Assembly (NCBI RefSeq): GCF_017301735.1
Contig: NZ_CP071090.1
Location: 11,577,001 to 11,641,000, forward strand
Length of the DNA: 64,000 nt
Origin: Pyxidicoccus parkwaysis
Lineage (GTDB): Bacteria; Myxococcota; Myxococcia; Myxococcales; Myxococcaceae
Direction: 5' to 3'
In this document: positions 26,487 to 34,698 of the stretch, piece by piece
Layout: each line of letters starts with the position of its first letter
Numbering within the stretch: position 1 is the first letter of the stretch
Translations under genes and position numbers: made by a program
The notes under the pieces: model-generated
The model's input: only the letters and a program-made list of their open reading frames with translations
Database searches by the model: none
Told to the model about the DNA's origin: nothing

Positions 26487-27617
26487 ATGATGACGGCTTC
26501 AGGACGCATCCGTCCGCCGCCCGCCCTGGTGACTGCCGCGCCGCGCGTGCTGTGGGTGGGCCCTGCTGGGGAGCCGTGGCTGGCGGTGACGCGGGCCCTG
26601 CGTCTGGCGGGCGGTGAGTCCCATCTCGTGTCCACGCTGGACGCCGCGAGCTCGGAAGTCCCGCGCCTCAAGCCCTCGCTGGTGCTGGTGCACTGGCGGC
26701 TCGTGTCGGAAGCGCGCGGCCCCGCGCTGAGCGCGCTGCGCACGCGCTCCGGCCACGCGCCGGTGGCCCTGGTGGTGGAGGCGGACACCCCGGCCGAGGT
26801 GCTGGAGGCGGGCGAGTCCGAGGGCGTGGAGGACTGCCTCCTGCTGCCCCTGCGCTTCTCCGAGTTGCGCGCCCGGCTGGCGGTCCTCACCGGGGAGCCG
26901 CGGGCGGCGGCGCCGGTGCGCCCGGTGGAGCGCTTCAGCCCCCGCGTGGTGCTGATGGCGGGCGCCAGCGGCCCGCGCGCGTGGGGCGGGCTGGGCGCGC
27001 TCTTGGAGGCGTGCGGCCACCACCTCGTCTACAGCGCCAGCGTGGAGGGCGCGGCGGTGCGGCTGGCGGACGGCGCCGTGGTGCCGCACCTGGTGCTCGT
27101 CTCCGGCGAGGGGCCGCTGGCGGCGCTGCGGCTGTTGTCCACGCTGCGCTCGCGGGCGGTGCTGGAGGGCGTGCCGGCGCTCACCGTGGCGGTGGGTCCG
27201 GGGACGCGGGCTCCGGGGCTGGCGGCGCTGCTGCCGCGCATCGACGCGCTGCTGGGCCGGGACTCGGGCTCGCTGCACGTGGAGGAGCGGGTGCCCTTCT
27301 GCTGCCCGGTGGAGTTCGGCGAGGGCGGCTCGCGCGAGTCGGAGTGGACGTCCGGCTTCTCCGTCGCGCTGAGCCCCGGCGGCCTCATCGTCCGCACGCT
27401 GGTGCCGCTGCGCCCGGGGACGGCGGTGAAGCTGCGCATCCACCTGCCCACCACGCGCGAGCGGCTGGACACGCCCGGCGTGGTGGCCTGGGCCAACCCC
27501 TTCGCGCCGCGCGGCGGCCTGTCCTTCCCGTACGGCATGGGCGTACGCTTCCTCGGCATGGGCCCGCCGCGCCTCATGCACCTGCGGCAACTCTGCCAGC
27601 CGGTGGCCTCACTCTAG
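26487..27617 (+). CDS. PilZ-domain protein with two degenerate receiver-like domains
   Basis: 376 residues from the ATG at 26487, which has GGAGG 6 nt upstream. Two successive Rossmann-like domains (about 12-130 and 150-255) have receiver topology but lack the acidic pocket and phospho-Asp, so phosphorylation is unlikely. The C-terminal 110 residues look like a PilZ domain (FSVALSPGGLIVRTLVPLRPGT, then PGVVAWANPF and GMGVRFLGM) of the type common in myxobacteria. The usual R-x3-R cyclic-di-GMP motif is not clearly present, so binding is uncertain. It lies 30 bp ahead of a receiver gene on the same strand, probably one operon. Confidence 0.7.
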   Translation: MMTASGRIRPPPALVTAAPRVLWVGPAGEPWLAVTRALRLAGGESHLVSTLDAASSEVPRLKPSLVLVHWRLVSEARGPALSALRTRSGHAPVALVVEADTPAEVLEAGESEGVEDCLLLPLRFSELRARLAVLTGEPRAAAPVRPVERFSPRVVLMAGASGPRAWGGLGALLEACGHHLVYSASVEGAAVRLADGAVVPHLVLVSGEGPLAALRLLSTLRSRAVLEGVPALTVAVGPGTRAPGLAALLPRIDALLGRDSGSLHVEERVPFCCPVEFGEGGSRESEWTSGFSVALSPGGLIVRTLVPLRPGTAVKLRIHLPTTRERLDTPGVVAWANPFAPRGGLSFPYGMGVRFLGMGPPRLMHLRQLCQPVASL

Positions 27618-27647
27618 TCGCGCGTGTTTCTTGCCCGGGGGGGCGCC

Positions 27648-28016
27648 ATGCGACGCAAGAAAGTCCTGCTGGTGGATGACTCGGCCACGGTGTTGCTGTT
27701 GCACCGGGGCATGCTGATGGAGCTGGGCTACGAGGCCGTCACCGCGCGCGACGGACTGGAGGCCCTGGCGCGGGCGGAGATGGAGCGGCCGGACCTGGTC
27801 TTCCTGGACGTCGTCATGCCGCACCTGGACGGCCTGGAGACGTGCCGGGCGCTGCGCACGCGCGAGCCCACGCGCCACACGCCCATCATCCTCTGCAGCA
27901 CCCGCGCCGAGCCGCGCAGCGTGCAGGCCGGCTTCGACAGCGGCTGCTCCGAGTACCTCGCCAAGCCCTTCGACGGCGCGGAGCTCCGCGCCCTCCTGCA
28001 CCGCTACCTGGGCTGA
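27648..28016 (+). CDS. Single-domain response regulator
   Basis: 122 residues from the ATG at 27648, after a run of G. A single receiver: VLLVDDSATVLLLHRGML, phosphoacceptor Asp in LVFLDVVMPHLDGL, and Lys in YLAKPFDGAEL. It lies 30 bp downstream of the PilZ gene and 17 bp from the convergent sensor kinase, which is a candidate partner by proximity. Confidence 0.87.
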   Translation: MRRKKVLLVDDSATVLLLHRGMLMELGYEAVTARDGLEALARAEMERPDLVFLDVVMPHLDGLETCRALRTREPTRHTPIILCSTRAEPRSVQAGFDSGCSEYLAKPFDGAELRALLHRYLG

Positions 28017-28033
28017 CTGAAGGGGCCCTGCCG

Positions 28034-29533
28034 CTACAGGGACGGAGGGGGCGGCGGGCCATTGGGCCGCGTCGGCTGAGAGCGGCGCGGCAGCGTCACG
28101 GTGAAGGCAGTGCCCTCGCCCTCGCTGGAGGAGACCTCAATCGTGCCGCCGTGGGCCTGGACGATTTCCCGGACGATGTAGAGCCCCAGCCCGTAGCTCA
28201 TCTTCAGCGTGCGGGCCGTCTGCGGTCCCCGGCGGAAGGGCTCGAAGAGGTGGGGCAGCAGGTTGTCCGGAATGGGGCGGCCGGCGTTGCGCACCTCCAG
28301 CACCACCTTGTTGCGCACGCCGCGCACGGCCAGGTGCACCGGCGTCTCCGCCGGGCTGTACTTCAGCGCGTTCTCCACCAGGTTGGACGCCACCTGTCCC
28401 AGCCGGTCCGGGTCCCACGTGCCCTGCGTGTTGCCCTTGTGCTCCACCTCGACGAGGCGCTGCGGGAAGGCCACGCGGAACTCGTGCGCCACCTTCGCGG
28501 CCAAATCCTTCAGGTCCATGGAGCGCGGCTCAATCGCCACGCCGCCCACCAGCCGCGTGCGGGTGAAGTCCAGCAAGAGGCGGGTGAGCCGTTCAATCCG
28601 CACCGCCGCCGTGGCGATGCGCTTGCTGGTGTGCTTCGCCTCCTCCGCGGTGCCGCTCTCCGCGAGCACGCGGGACCAGTTCATGATGGCGCCCAGCGGG
28701 CTGCGGATGTCATGGCTGACGATGCCCATGAGCTGTTCCTGGAACTCCGAGTGCCGGCGCGACTCCTCTTCCGCCCACTTGCGCTGGGTGATGTCGCGGC
28801 TGATGCCGAAGAGGCCGGACACCTTTCCCTCCGAGTCCCGCAGCACGCCCTTGGTGGACAGCCACACGCGCGGGCCCTCGGCGCCCGGCTGGGCGTCCTC
28901 GTAGGTGACGGTGCGGCCGAAGGCGTACACCTCCCTGTCGTTGGCGGCGTTGGCCTTCGCGACTTCTGGCGCGAAGAGCTCGTGGTCCGTCTTCCCGAGC
29001 ATGCCCTCCACCGTGTAGCCCACCGCCTTCGCGCCCGCGGAGTTGATGAGCTGGTAACGGCCCTGCAGGTCCTTGGTGTAGACGGCGTCCGTCGTCCCCT
29101 CGAGGATGGAGCGGAACGTCTCGCTGGTGCGCCGGAGCTCCTCGCGCGCGCGGCGCTCGCCGGTGATGTCCCGGCAGTGCACCAGCAGGCCGCTCTCCAT
29201 CGGGCGCACGCGGACGTCGAAGCACAAGTCCCGCTCCGGCCAGCCGTGCTCGAAGCGCGCGGCGGCCTGCTCGGTGGCGGGCTCCTCGAAGCGCACGTGG
29301 CGGCGCAAATCCAACAGCGAGGGGCACGCGCGGCGCAGGTCGTCCCCGGTACCGCAGCGGCCCTCCGTCAGCTCCGCCATGCGGGGGCTGACGTAGAGGA
29401 AGCGCCACTCGGCGTCGAGGAGGAAGAAGGCGTCAGGCAGGCCCTCCAGGAGCGCGAGGAGCGGTACGGCGGGCGCCTCGGAAGGGGGCGCGGCCGGAGG
29501 GCGCTGGCGCTTCTTGGCGGGGGTGGGAGCCAT
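28034..29533 (-). CDS. Cytoplasmic PAS-PAS histidine kinase
   Basis: 499 residues from the ATG at 29533 (a TTG lies upstream at 29569). A basic Pro/Ala-rich N-terminus is followed by PAS 1 (about 25-135, DAFFLLDAEWRFLYVSPRMA), PAS 2 (about 145-265, TTDAVYTKDLQGRYQLINSA) with PAC (VSGLFGISRDITQRK), then HisKA with His in GIVSHDIRSPLGAI. The HATPase has N box LVENALKYSPAE and G2 SYGLGLYIVREIV. No membrane segment. It has no receiver of its own; the receiver gene at 27648 is convergent and adjacent. Confidence 0.88.
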   Translation of the reverse strand: MAPTPAKKRQRPPAAPPSEAPAVPLLALLEGLPDAFFLLDAEWRFLYVSPRMAELTEGRCGTGDDLRRACPSLLDLRRHVRFEEPATEQAAARFEHGWPERDLCFDVRVRPMESGLLVHCRDITGERRAREELRRTSETFRSILEGTTDAVYTKDLQGRYQLINSAGAKAVGYTVEGMLGKTDHELFAPEVAKANAANDREVYAFGRTVTYEDAQPGAEGPRVWLSTKGVLRDSEGKVSGLFGISRDITQRKWAEEESRRHSEFQEQLMGIVSHDIRSPLGAIMNWSRVLAESGTAEEAKHTSKRIATAAVRIERLTRLLLDFTRTRLVGGVAIEPRSMDLKDLAAKVAHEFRVAFPQRLVEVEHKGNTQGTWDPDRLGQVASNLVENALKYSPAETPVHLAVRGVRNKVVLEVRNAGRPIPDNLLPHLFEPFRRGPQTARTLKMSYGLGLYIVREIVQAHGGTIEVSSSEGEGTAFTVTLPRRSQPTRPNGPPPPPSL

Positions 29534-29597
29534 GCGTCGTCGGGGTGCGGGTGGGCCAGAGGCCCTCAAGGGGTGAACACGGGGTGGAGGCGCGCTC

Positions 29598-31007
29598 TCA
29601 AGGCGTGGGCATGAGGCCGAGGTTGCGGGCGACGTCCTGGAAGCTCTCCACGGCGGGAGTGGGGGCGCGTGCCTTGTCGGGACTGTCGAAGTCCACGCGG
29701 AAGAGGCCGAAGCGGGGCGTGTAGCCCTCGGCCCACTCGAAGTTGTCCATCAGGCTCCAGTGGAAGTAGCCGCGCACATCCGCCCCCTCTTTGACTGCCT
29801 GCTCCACCGCGTACACATGGCTACGGAAGTAATCCGGTCGCCGGTTTCCTTCGGCGTCCGCCATTCCATTCTCCGTGACGAACAGGGGGATGCCCAAATC
29901 ACGGAAGCGGAGCAGGAACAGGTAGAGCCCCTCGGGATAGATGTCCCAGCCCAGGTCACTCACAGGGCGCCCCGAGGGGACGTACTGATTGGAAAGCGAC
30001 GCTTCGCGGAAGTCCTGCCGCACGTAGTCACGCGAGTAGTAGTTGAGGCCGAGCCAGTCGCTGGAGCCCTTCAGGTCCGCGACTTCGCGGTCGATGCTCA
30101 CGCTGCCGGGCACGGACAGGTGGATGCGGCCGGTGCGCAGCGCCAGCGGGACGCTCTCGTTGAAGAAGGAGTCGGTGAGGCCGGCGGCGGTGATGTCCGC
30201 GGTGGAGCCGGTGGCGGGCTGGAAGATGCGCACGTGGTGCGCCAGGCCCACGCGGGTGGCGTACCCGTCGCCGTCGGCGTCCACGGTGTCGCGGACGCGC
30301 AGCTGCCGGGAGGCGCGCGCGTGGGCCTCGATGAGGTGCGACAGCGCGGTGGCCATGGCCTTCGCGTCCTTCTTCCCCGGAGGCCACACGCCGTCGAGGT
30401 AGCCGAACACCGCGAGCACGTTGGGCTCGTTGACGGTGCACCACCAGTCGACCTCGTCACCCAGGACTTCGGCGACGTGGGCGGCATAGGCCTCGAAGTC
30501 GTCGAGCGTGGCGGGGTTCTCCCAGCCGCCCGCGTCGGAGACCCACTGCGGCAGGGTGAAGTGGTACAGCGTCACCAGCGGGGTGATTCCCTGCTGGCGA
30601 AGGGCGCGGGCCTGCTCGCGGTAGCGGGCGAGGGCGGCCTCGTCCCACTGGCCGCGCGCGGGCTGGAGGCGGCTCCACTCCAGGCTGAAGCGGTAGGCAT
30701 TGGCGCCCAGCGTCTTCATCAGGGCGACGTCGGTGTCGAAGCGCTGCCAGGACTGCGCGGCGTCGCCGGACACGCTGCCGTCCTTGATGTGGGGCCGGCC
30801 GTCGGGGAAGGCGCTCTGCTCCCACGCGCTCCAGTCGTTGACGGTGCCGCCCTCAATCTGGTGGCTGGCGGTGGCGGTGCCGAGGAGGAAGCCCGAGGGC
30901 AGGCCGGCGCCGAGCGTGGCGTGGCGGATGTCCTCCGCGTCGAAGGCGGGCCTGTCGCTGCACGCGGCGAGCGCGAGCGGAAGGGCGAGGACGGCGCGGC
31001 GGCTCAT
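29598..31007 (-). CDS. Glycoside hydrolase family 1 beta-glucosidase, lipoprotein
   Basis: 469 residues. The ATG at 31007 follows GGAGG and overlaps the upstream stop (ATGA). A twin-Arg-like basic start and lipobox LALAAC (Cys16) predict an exported lipoprotein. The GH1 barrel shows FLLGTATASHQIEGG at its N-terminus, the acid/base Glu194 in TVNEPNV and the nucleophile Glu379 in FVTENGM. It should hydrolyse beta-glycosides outside the cytoplasmic membrane; the specificity is not readable from sequence. It is coupled to the secreted protein at 31004-31684. Confidence 0.9.
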   Translation of the reverse strand: MSRRAVLALPLALAACSDRPAFDAEDIRHATLGAGLPSGFLLGTATASHQIEGGTVNDWSAWEQSAFPDGRPHIKDGSVSGDAAQSWQRFDTDVALMKTLGANAYRFSLEWSRLQPARGQWDEAALARYREQARALRQQGITPLVTLYHFTLPQWVSDAGGWENPATLDDFEAYAAHVAEVLGDEVDWWCTVNEPNVLAVFGYLDGVWPPGKKDAKAMATALSHLIEAHARASRQLRVRDTVDADGDGYATRVGLAHHVRIFQPATGSTADITAAGLTDSFFNESVPLALRTGRIHLSVPGSVSIDREVADLKGSSDWLGLNYYSRDYVRQDFREASLSNQYVPSGRPVSDLGWDIYPEGLYLFLLRFRDLGIPLFVTENGMADAEGNRRPDYFRSHVYAVEQAVKEGADVRGYFHWSLMDNFEWAEGYTPRFGLFRVDFDSPDKARAPTPAVESFQDVARNLGLMPTP

Positions 31008-31684
31008 GAAGCGCCTCCGGCATGCGCGGAAGCGGTGGGGCGGCCGACGACGCCCACGGTGACGAGCGACGTGCGCACGTCGCCGTACTGGAAGACGAAG
31101 CCCTCCAGGCGGACGCCGGCGCGGGCGGCGAGGGGAATGTCCACGCGCGCGCGGCCGCCGAGGGGGAAGACATACGCGAGGCCCACGGGCCCGTAGGAAG
31201 CGCCGAGGTGCGCGGGCACCTGGCCGTTCGCATCGAAGATTCCGGCCTCCAGGTCCACGGGGCCCACGCGGTAGAGGCCCTTCACGGAGGGGAGAACCTG
31301 GAGGAGCGGCTGGGACGTGTAGCCGAGGCCGACGACGGCGCCGCCCACGACGCTCCAGCGCTCGGAGGTGTAGCCGAGGCGCGCGGTGACGCTGGTGCTG
31401 CCACCGGGGCCGCCGCGCTCCAGCGGCAGCAGGGAGAGCAGACCCCCGTCGAGGGTGAAGCCGCCGAGGAGGAAGCGGGCGGAGGTGGTGTTGGCGAGGT
31501 AGGCGTCTTCCCAGCGTCCGCCCTCGAAGCCGTAGCCGCCGGTGAAGAGGCCGACAGCGGTGCCGAGCTCCGAGGTGAGTGCGCGGGGAGGCTCCACCGC
31601 GGACGAAGCCGTGGCCATCTCGCGCGCGGGGCCGGGCGCGCTGGAAAGGGTGACGGCGAGGAGTGCGGGGAGCGAGAAGCACAT
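31004..31684 (-). CDS. Secreted beta-rich protein coupled to GH1 gene
   Basis: 226 residues from the ATG at 31684, where a signal peptide begins (MCFSLPALLAVTLSSAPGPA). The mature part is Gly-rich with alternating strands (SELGTAVGLFTGGYGF, RWSVVGGAVVGLGYT, GPVGLAYVFPLGGRARVD). This suggests a small outer-membrane barrel. The reading frame extends upstream without a good ribosome binding site. Not recognised as a named family. Translational coupling (ATGA) to the beta-glucosidase gene suggests a shared role in glycan handling. Confidence 0.65.
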   Translation of the reverse strand: MCFSLPALLAVTLSSAPGPAREMATASSAVEPPRALTSELGTAVGLFTGGYGFEGGRWEDAYLANTTSARFLLGGFTLDGGLLSLLPLERGGPGGSTSVTARLGYTSERWSVVGGAVVGLGYTSQPLLQVLPSVKGLYRVGPVDLEAGIFDANGQVPAHLGASYGPVGLAYVFPLGGRARVDIPLAARAGVRLEGFVFQYGDVRTSLVTVGVVGRPTASAHAGGAS

Positions 31685-31860
31685 CCGGCGTGAACCATAC
31701 CCCGCTCGCCGTCCCGCGCGAGGGCAGCCGGGCGCCTGTGCACTGGGTGTCACAGGAGAAAACGCGAGGAGCAGGCCCCCTGCGTCACTGGGTCCACCCG
31801 AGACGTAGGAATGCGGCTGTGTTGAATGCGGGGCTCTGTGAAACAAGAAATACCTGCCAC

Positions 31861-33645
31861 TCACGCCGACTTCGTGCGGTCCGCCTCATCCTGCTCGAAG
31901 AGGCTCTCCAATTCCTTGCGTCCCCGGGCGGCCAGCTCGACGAGCTTCGCCTCGTCCTTGTGGAACTTCGCCGCCTCGCGCATGAGCTCCTCGTCGTGGT
32001 CCCTCAGGCGCTCCAGCGCGCGGTGGCTCTCCGAGTACGTGAGCCCCATGGCCATGAGCACGTCCTGACCCATCTCCAGACTCCCGGCGAACGTCTCACG
32101 CATCACGTTGCGGATGCCCATGTCCAACAGCCGGTACGCATGCACGCGGTTGCGCGCACGCGCGTAGATGGTCAGGTGCGGGAAGTGCTCCTTCACCGCC
32201 TCCGCCGTGCGCACCGACGCCTCGATGTCGTCAATCGCCAGCACGAACACCTTCGCCTTGTCCGCGCGCGCGGCCCGCAGCAGGTCCAACCGCGACGCGT
32301 CGCCGTAGAACACCTTGCTTCCGAAGCGCTTCATGAAGTCGATGTGCTCGGGGCTCGCGTCAATCGCCGTGAAGCTGATGCGCTTCACGCGCAAGAGCCG
32401 GCCCACCATCTGACCCACGCGTCCGAAGCCGGCGATGATGACCGGGTTGTCCTCCTCGGGCGCCACGTCGTACTCGCGCGCCTCCGCCTTCTTCTGGAAG
32501 CGCGGCCGTATCCACCGCTCGTGCGCGGCGTACAGCAGCGGCGTCGTCGCCATCGACAGGCCCACCACCACCACGAGCAGGTCCGCCAGCGCGCGGTCCA
32601 TCACCCGGAACGACACCGCGAGCGCGAAGAGCACGAAGGCGAACTCGCCGCCCTGTGAGATGACGACACCCAGGCTCAGCGCGGGCTCGTCCTGCTTCAG
32701 GCTGAAGCGGCCCAGGCCGTAGAGCACCGCGCCCTTGAGCACCACCAGCGCCAGCACCAGCCCAGCCACCAGCAGCGGCTTTTCCACGATGAGCCCCAGG
32801 CTCACCGACATGCCCACCGCGATGAAGAACAGGCCGAGCAGCAATCCCTTGAAGGGCTCGATGTCCGCCTCCAGCTCGTGGCGGTACTCGGACTCGGCGA
32901 GCAGCACGCCCGCGAGGAACGCGCCCAGCGCCATGGACAGCCCCACCGCGCTGACGAGCGACGCGGTGCCCACCACCACGAGCAGCGCCGTCGCCGTGAA
33001 CAATTCCTGGCTGTGGAACGACGCCACCGCGCGGAACACCGGACGCATCAGGTAGCGGCCCGCCACCACCACGGCCACGAGCACGCCGATGACCTTCAGG
33101 CCCGTGAGCCAGCCCGGCTCGGTGGACGCGGTGGGGCTCGTTCCCAGCATCGGCAGCAGCGCGAGCAGCGGAATCACCGCCAGGTCCTGGAAGAGGAGGA
33201 TGCCGAAGGCGAGCCGTCCGTAGCCCGTGGTGAGCTGGTTGCGCTCGGCGAGCAGTTGGAGCGCGAAGGCGGTGGAGGACAGCGACAGGCCGAAGCCGGC
33301 GATGATGGCCGCGCCCGGCGTCATGCCCAGGGCCATGCCGATGCCGCCCAGCAGCACGCCGGTGAGCAGCACCTGTGCGCCGCCCATGCCGAACACGGAG
33401 CGGCGCAACTCCCACAGGCGAGAGGGCCGCAGCTCCAGGCCGATGACGAAGAGCAGCAGCACCACGCCCAGCTCGGACACGTGGAGGATGTTCTCCACGT
33501 CGGTGACGAGCTTCGCGCCCCACGGGCCGATGACCGCGCCCGCCGTGAGGTAGCCCAGCACCGACCCCAACCCGAGCCGCTTGAACAGAGGCACCGCCAC
33601 CACCGCCGCCCCAAGGAACACCAGTGCCTGATGCAGGAAGGACAT
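31861..33645 (-). CDS. CPA2-family cation/proton antiporter with TrkA-N domain (KefB/KefC-like)
   Basis: 594 residues; the ATG at 33645 follows GAGGAAGAG. About 12 hydrophobic segments cover residues 5-390 (for example ALVFLGAAVVAVPLF, GVVLLLFVIGLELRP). Then comes a Rossmann RCK/TrkA-N domain beginning PVIIAGFGRVGQMVGRLL (about 405) that binds nucleotide and gates transport. A charged tail is Glu/Lys-rich. Likely role: K+ efflux or pH homeostasis. The upstream 500 bp carries the unusual palindromic repeat array (33812-34160), so repeated-operator control of this gene is a possibility. Confidence 0.9.
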   Translation of the reverse strand: MSFLHQALVFLGAAVVAVPLFKRLGLGSVLGYLTAGAVIGPWGAKLVTDVENILHVSELGVVLLLFVIGLELRPSRLWELRRSVFGMGGAQVLLTGVLLGGIGMALGMTPGAAIIAGFGLSLSSTAFALQLLAERNQLTTGYGRLAFGILLFQDLAVIPLLALLPMLGTSPTASTEPGWLTGLKVIGVLVAVVVAGRYLMRPVFRAVASFHSQELFTATALLVVVGTASLVSAVGLSMALGAFLAGVLLAESEYRHELEADIEPFKGLLLGLFFIAVGMSVSLGLIVEKPLLVAGLVLALVVLKGAVLYGLGRFSLKQDEPALSLGVVISQGGEFAFVLFALAVSFRVMDRALADLLVVVVGLSMATTPLLYAAHERWIRPRFQKKAEAREYDVAPEEDNPVIIAGFGRVGQMVGRLLRVKRISFTAIDASPEHIDFMKRFGSKVFYGDASRLDLLRAARADKAKVFVLAIDDIEASVRTAEAVKEHFPHLTIYARARNRVHAYRLLDMGIRNVMRETFAGSLEMGQDVLMAMGLTYSESHRALERLRDHDEELMREAAKFHKDEAKLVELAARGRKELESLFEQDEADRTKSA

Positions 33646-33811
33646 GGCGCTCTTCCTCGCACGGACGGTGTGGCGGCGGCAAACGGGGTCAGGCCGGCCG
33701 GGCACATGGAGCCTGGAACCTGCCCGTTCAGGCAGGCCCGGGCTCTGGTGGACCCACCGTTCCGGCGAGGTCCACCCGAGGCAGGGCCCTCCTTTCCGGC
33801 TGGACAGCGCT

Positions 33812-34160
33812 GGAAGGAACGTTCGTTCCGGCGAGGTCTGGCGCACCGCGCCGGCTCGACTGTGCTCGCGGCAGGTGCGAGTTCTCCTCGTCGGGGCAGC
33901 CGACGCAGTGGAAGGAACGTTCATTCCACCCCTCGCCTGGCGGCCGGTACGGCGGAAGGAACGTTCATTCCACCCCTCGCCCGGCGGCCGGTACGGCGGA
34001 AGGAACGTTCATTCCGCCCCTCGCCCTGCGGGCGATGCTGCGGAAGGAGCGTTCATTCCGCCCCTGGCCGACGGGGGTAGGCTTAGCCATGTCCTTGCAG
34101 GCATTCGGACGCGGCGCGTCCCCGCCTGGACGGCCGACTCGTGGAAGGAACGTTCGTTCC
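33812..34160. repeat. Six copies of an 18-bp near-palindrome
   Basis: The consensus GGAAGGAACGTTCRTTCC occurs at 33812-33829, 33910-33927, 33954-33971, 33998-34015, 34042-34059 (one change) and 34143-34160. Each is an inverted repeat with a single mismatched pair. The region is non-coding, upstream of the CPA2 antiporter and downstream of a receiver gene (both minus strand). Confidence 0.9.
33910..34085. repeat. Tandem array of 44-bp units
   Basis: Four consecutive palindromes start exactly 44 bp apart (33910, 33954, 33998, 34042). The stretch between palindromes is also conserved (CCCCTCGCC, then GGCGGCCGGTACGG in the first two units) and decays toward the fourth. 44 bp is close to four helical turns, which would place sites on the same DNA face. 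Confidence 0.85.
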
Positions 34161-34217
34161 GCCCCTTCGCCGGCCAGGGGAGCGGGGAGGGCACCCCACC
34201 CCGCGCCGGGCCCGGGC

Positions 34218-34592
34218 TCAGCTGTGCTGGCAGAAGCGCGCCACCGTCTGGAGCAGGTGGGCCATCTCCACGGGCTTGCGCAGCAGTCCCGCGGCGCCGG
34301 TGGGCAACTCGTGGATATGACTCGCGGTCATGATGAGCACCGGCACCAGGGACTGTGTGCCGGTAATGCGCAGGCGTTCCAGGAACTCGTAGCCCGTCAG
34401 CACCGGCATCATCAAATCGAGCAGGACGAGGCACGGCTGCCGCAGGCCGGCGAGCACGTTGAGCCCCTCCTGGCCGTTGCTGGCACTGGAGACGACATAG
34501 CCCTCCAGCTCCAGCAGCTCGGCGACCGCTTCACGGATGTCCTGGTCATCCTCCACCACGAGGATGGAGTGCTGGGCGTGCTCGCGGCGCAT
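34218..34592 (-). CDS. Single-domain response regulator, short alpha-4 region
   Basis: 124 residues from the ATG at 34592, preceded by GTGGGGAAC. Receiver with SILVVEDDQDIREAV, phosphoacceptor in LVLLDLMMPVLTGYEFL and Lys in LLRKPVEM. Between the beta-4 Thr/Ala (MTAS) and the Lys there are several residues fewer than in CheY. It lies between two cation/proton antiporter genes on the same strand; whether it regulates them is unknown. Confidence 0.85.
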   Translation of the reverse strand: MRREHAQHSILVVEDDQDIREAVAELLELEGYVVSSASNGQEGLNVLAGLRQPCLVLLDLMMPVLTGYEFLERLRITGTQSLVPVLIMTASHIHELPTGAAGLLRKPVEMAHLLQTVARFCQHS

Positions 34593-34698
34593 GTTCCCCA
34601 CCCCAACCGGGCCGAGAGGTTGATTGCCGGAATGGTACCTCCATTCCGGGACGCTGTCCTCCGGCGGTCTGCGGGCACGTTCGCCCAGAACACCCGGG

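Noticed and set aside
31008-31682. Apparent fusion of the beta-glucosidase to a 225-residue N-terminal extension
   Set aside because: The extension is an out-of-frame reading of the secreted-protein gene; a clear ATG with GGAGG and lipobox starts the glucosidase at 31007.
33812-34160. CRISPR array
   Set aside because: The repeats are palindromic 18-mers with conserved, not unique, spacers, and no cas gene is present.
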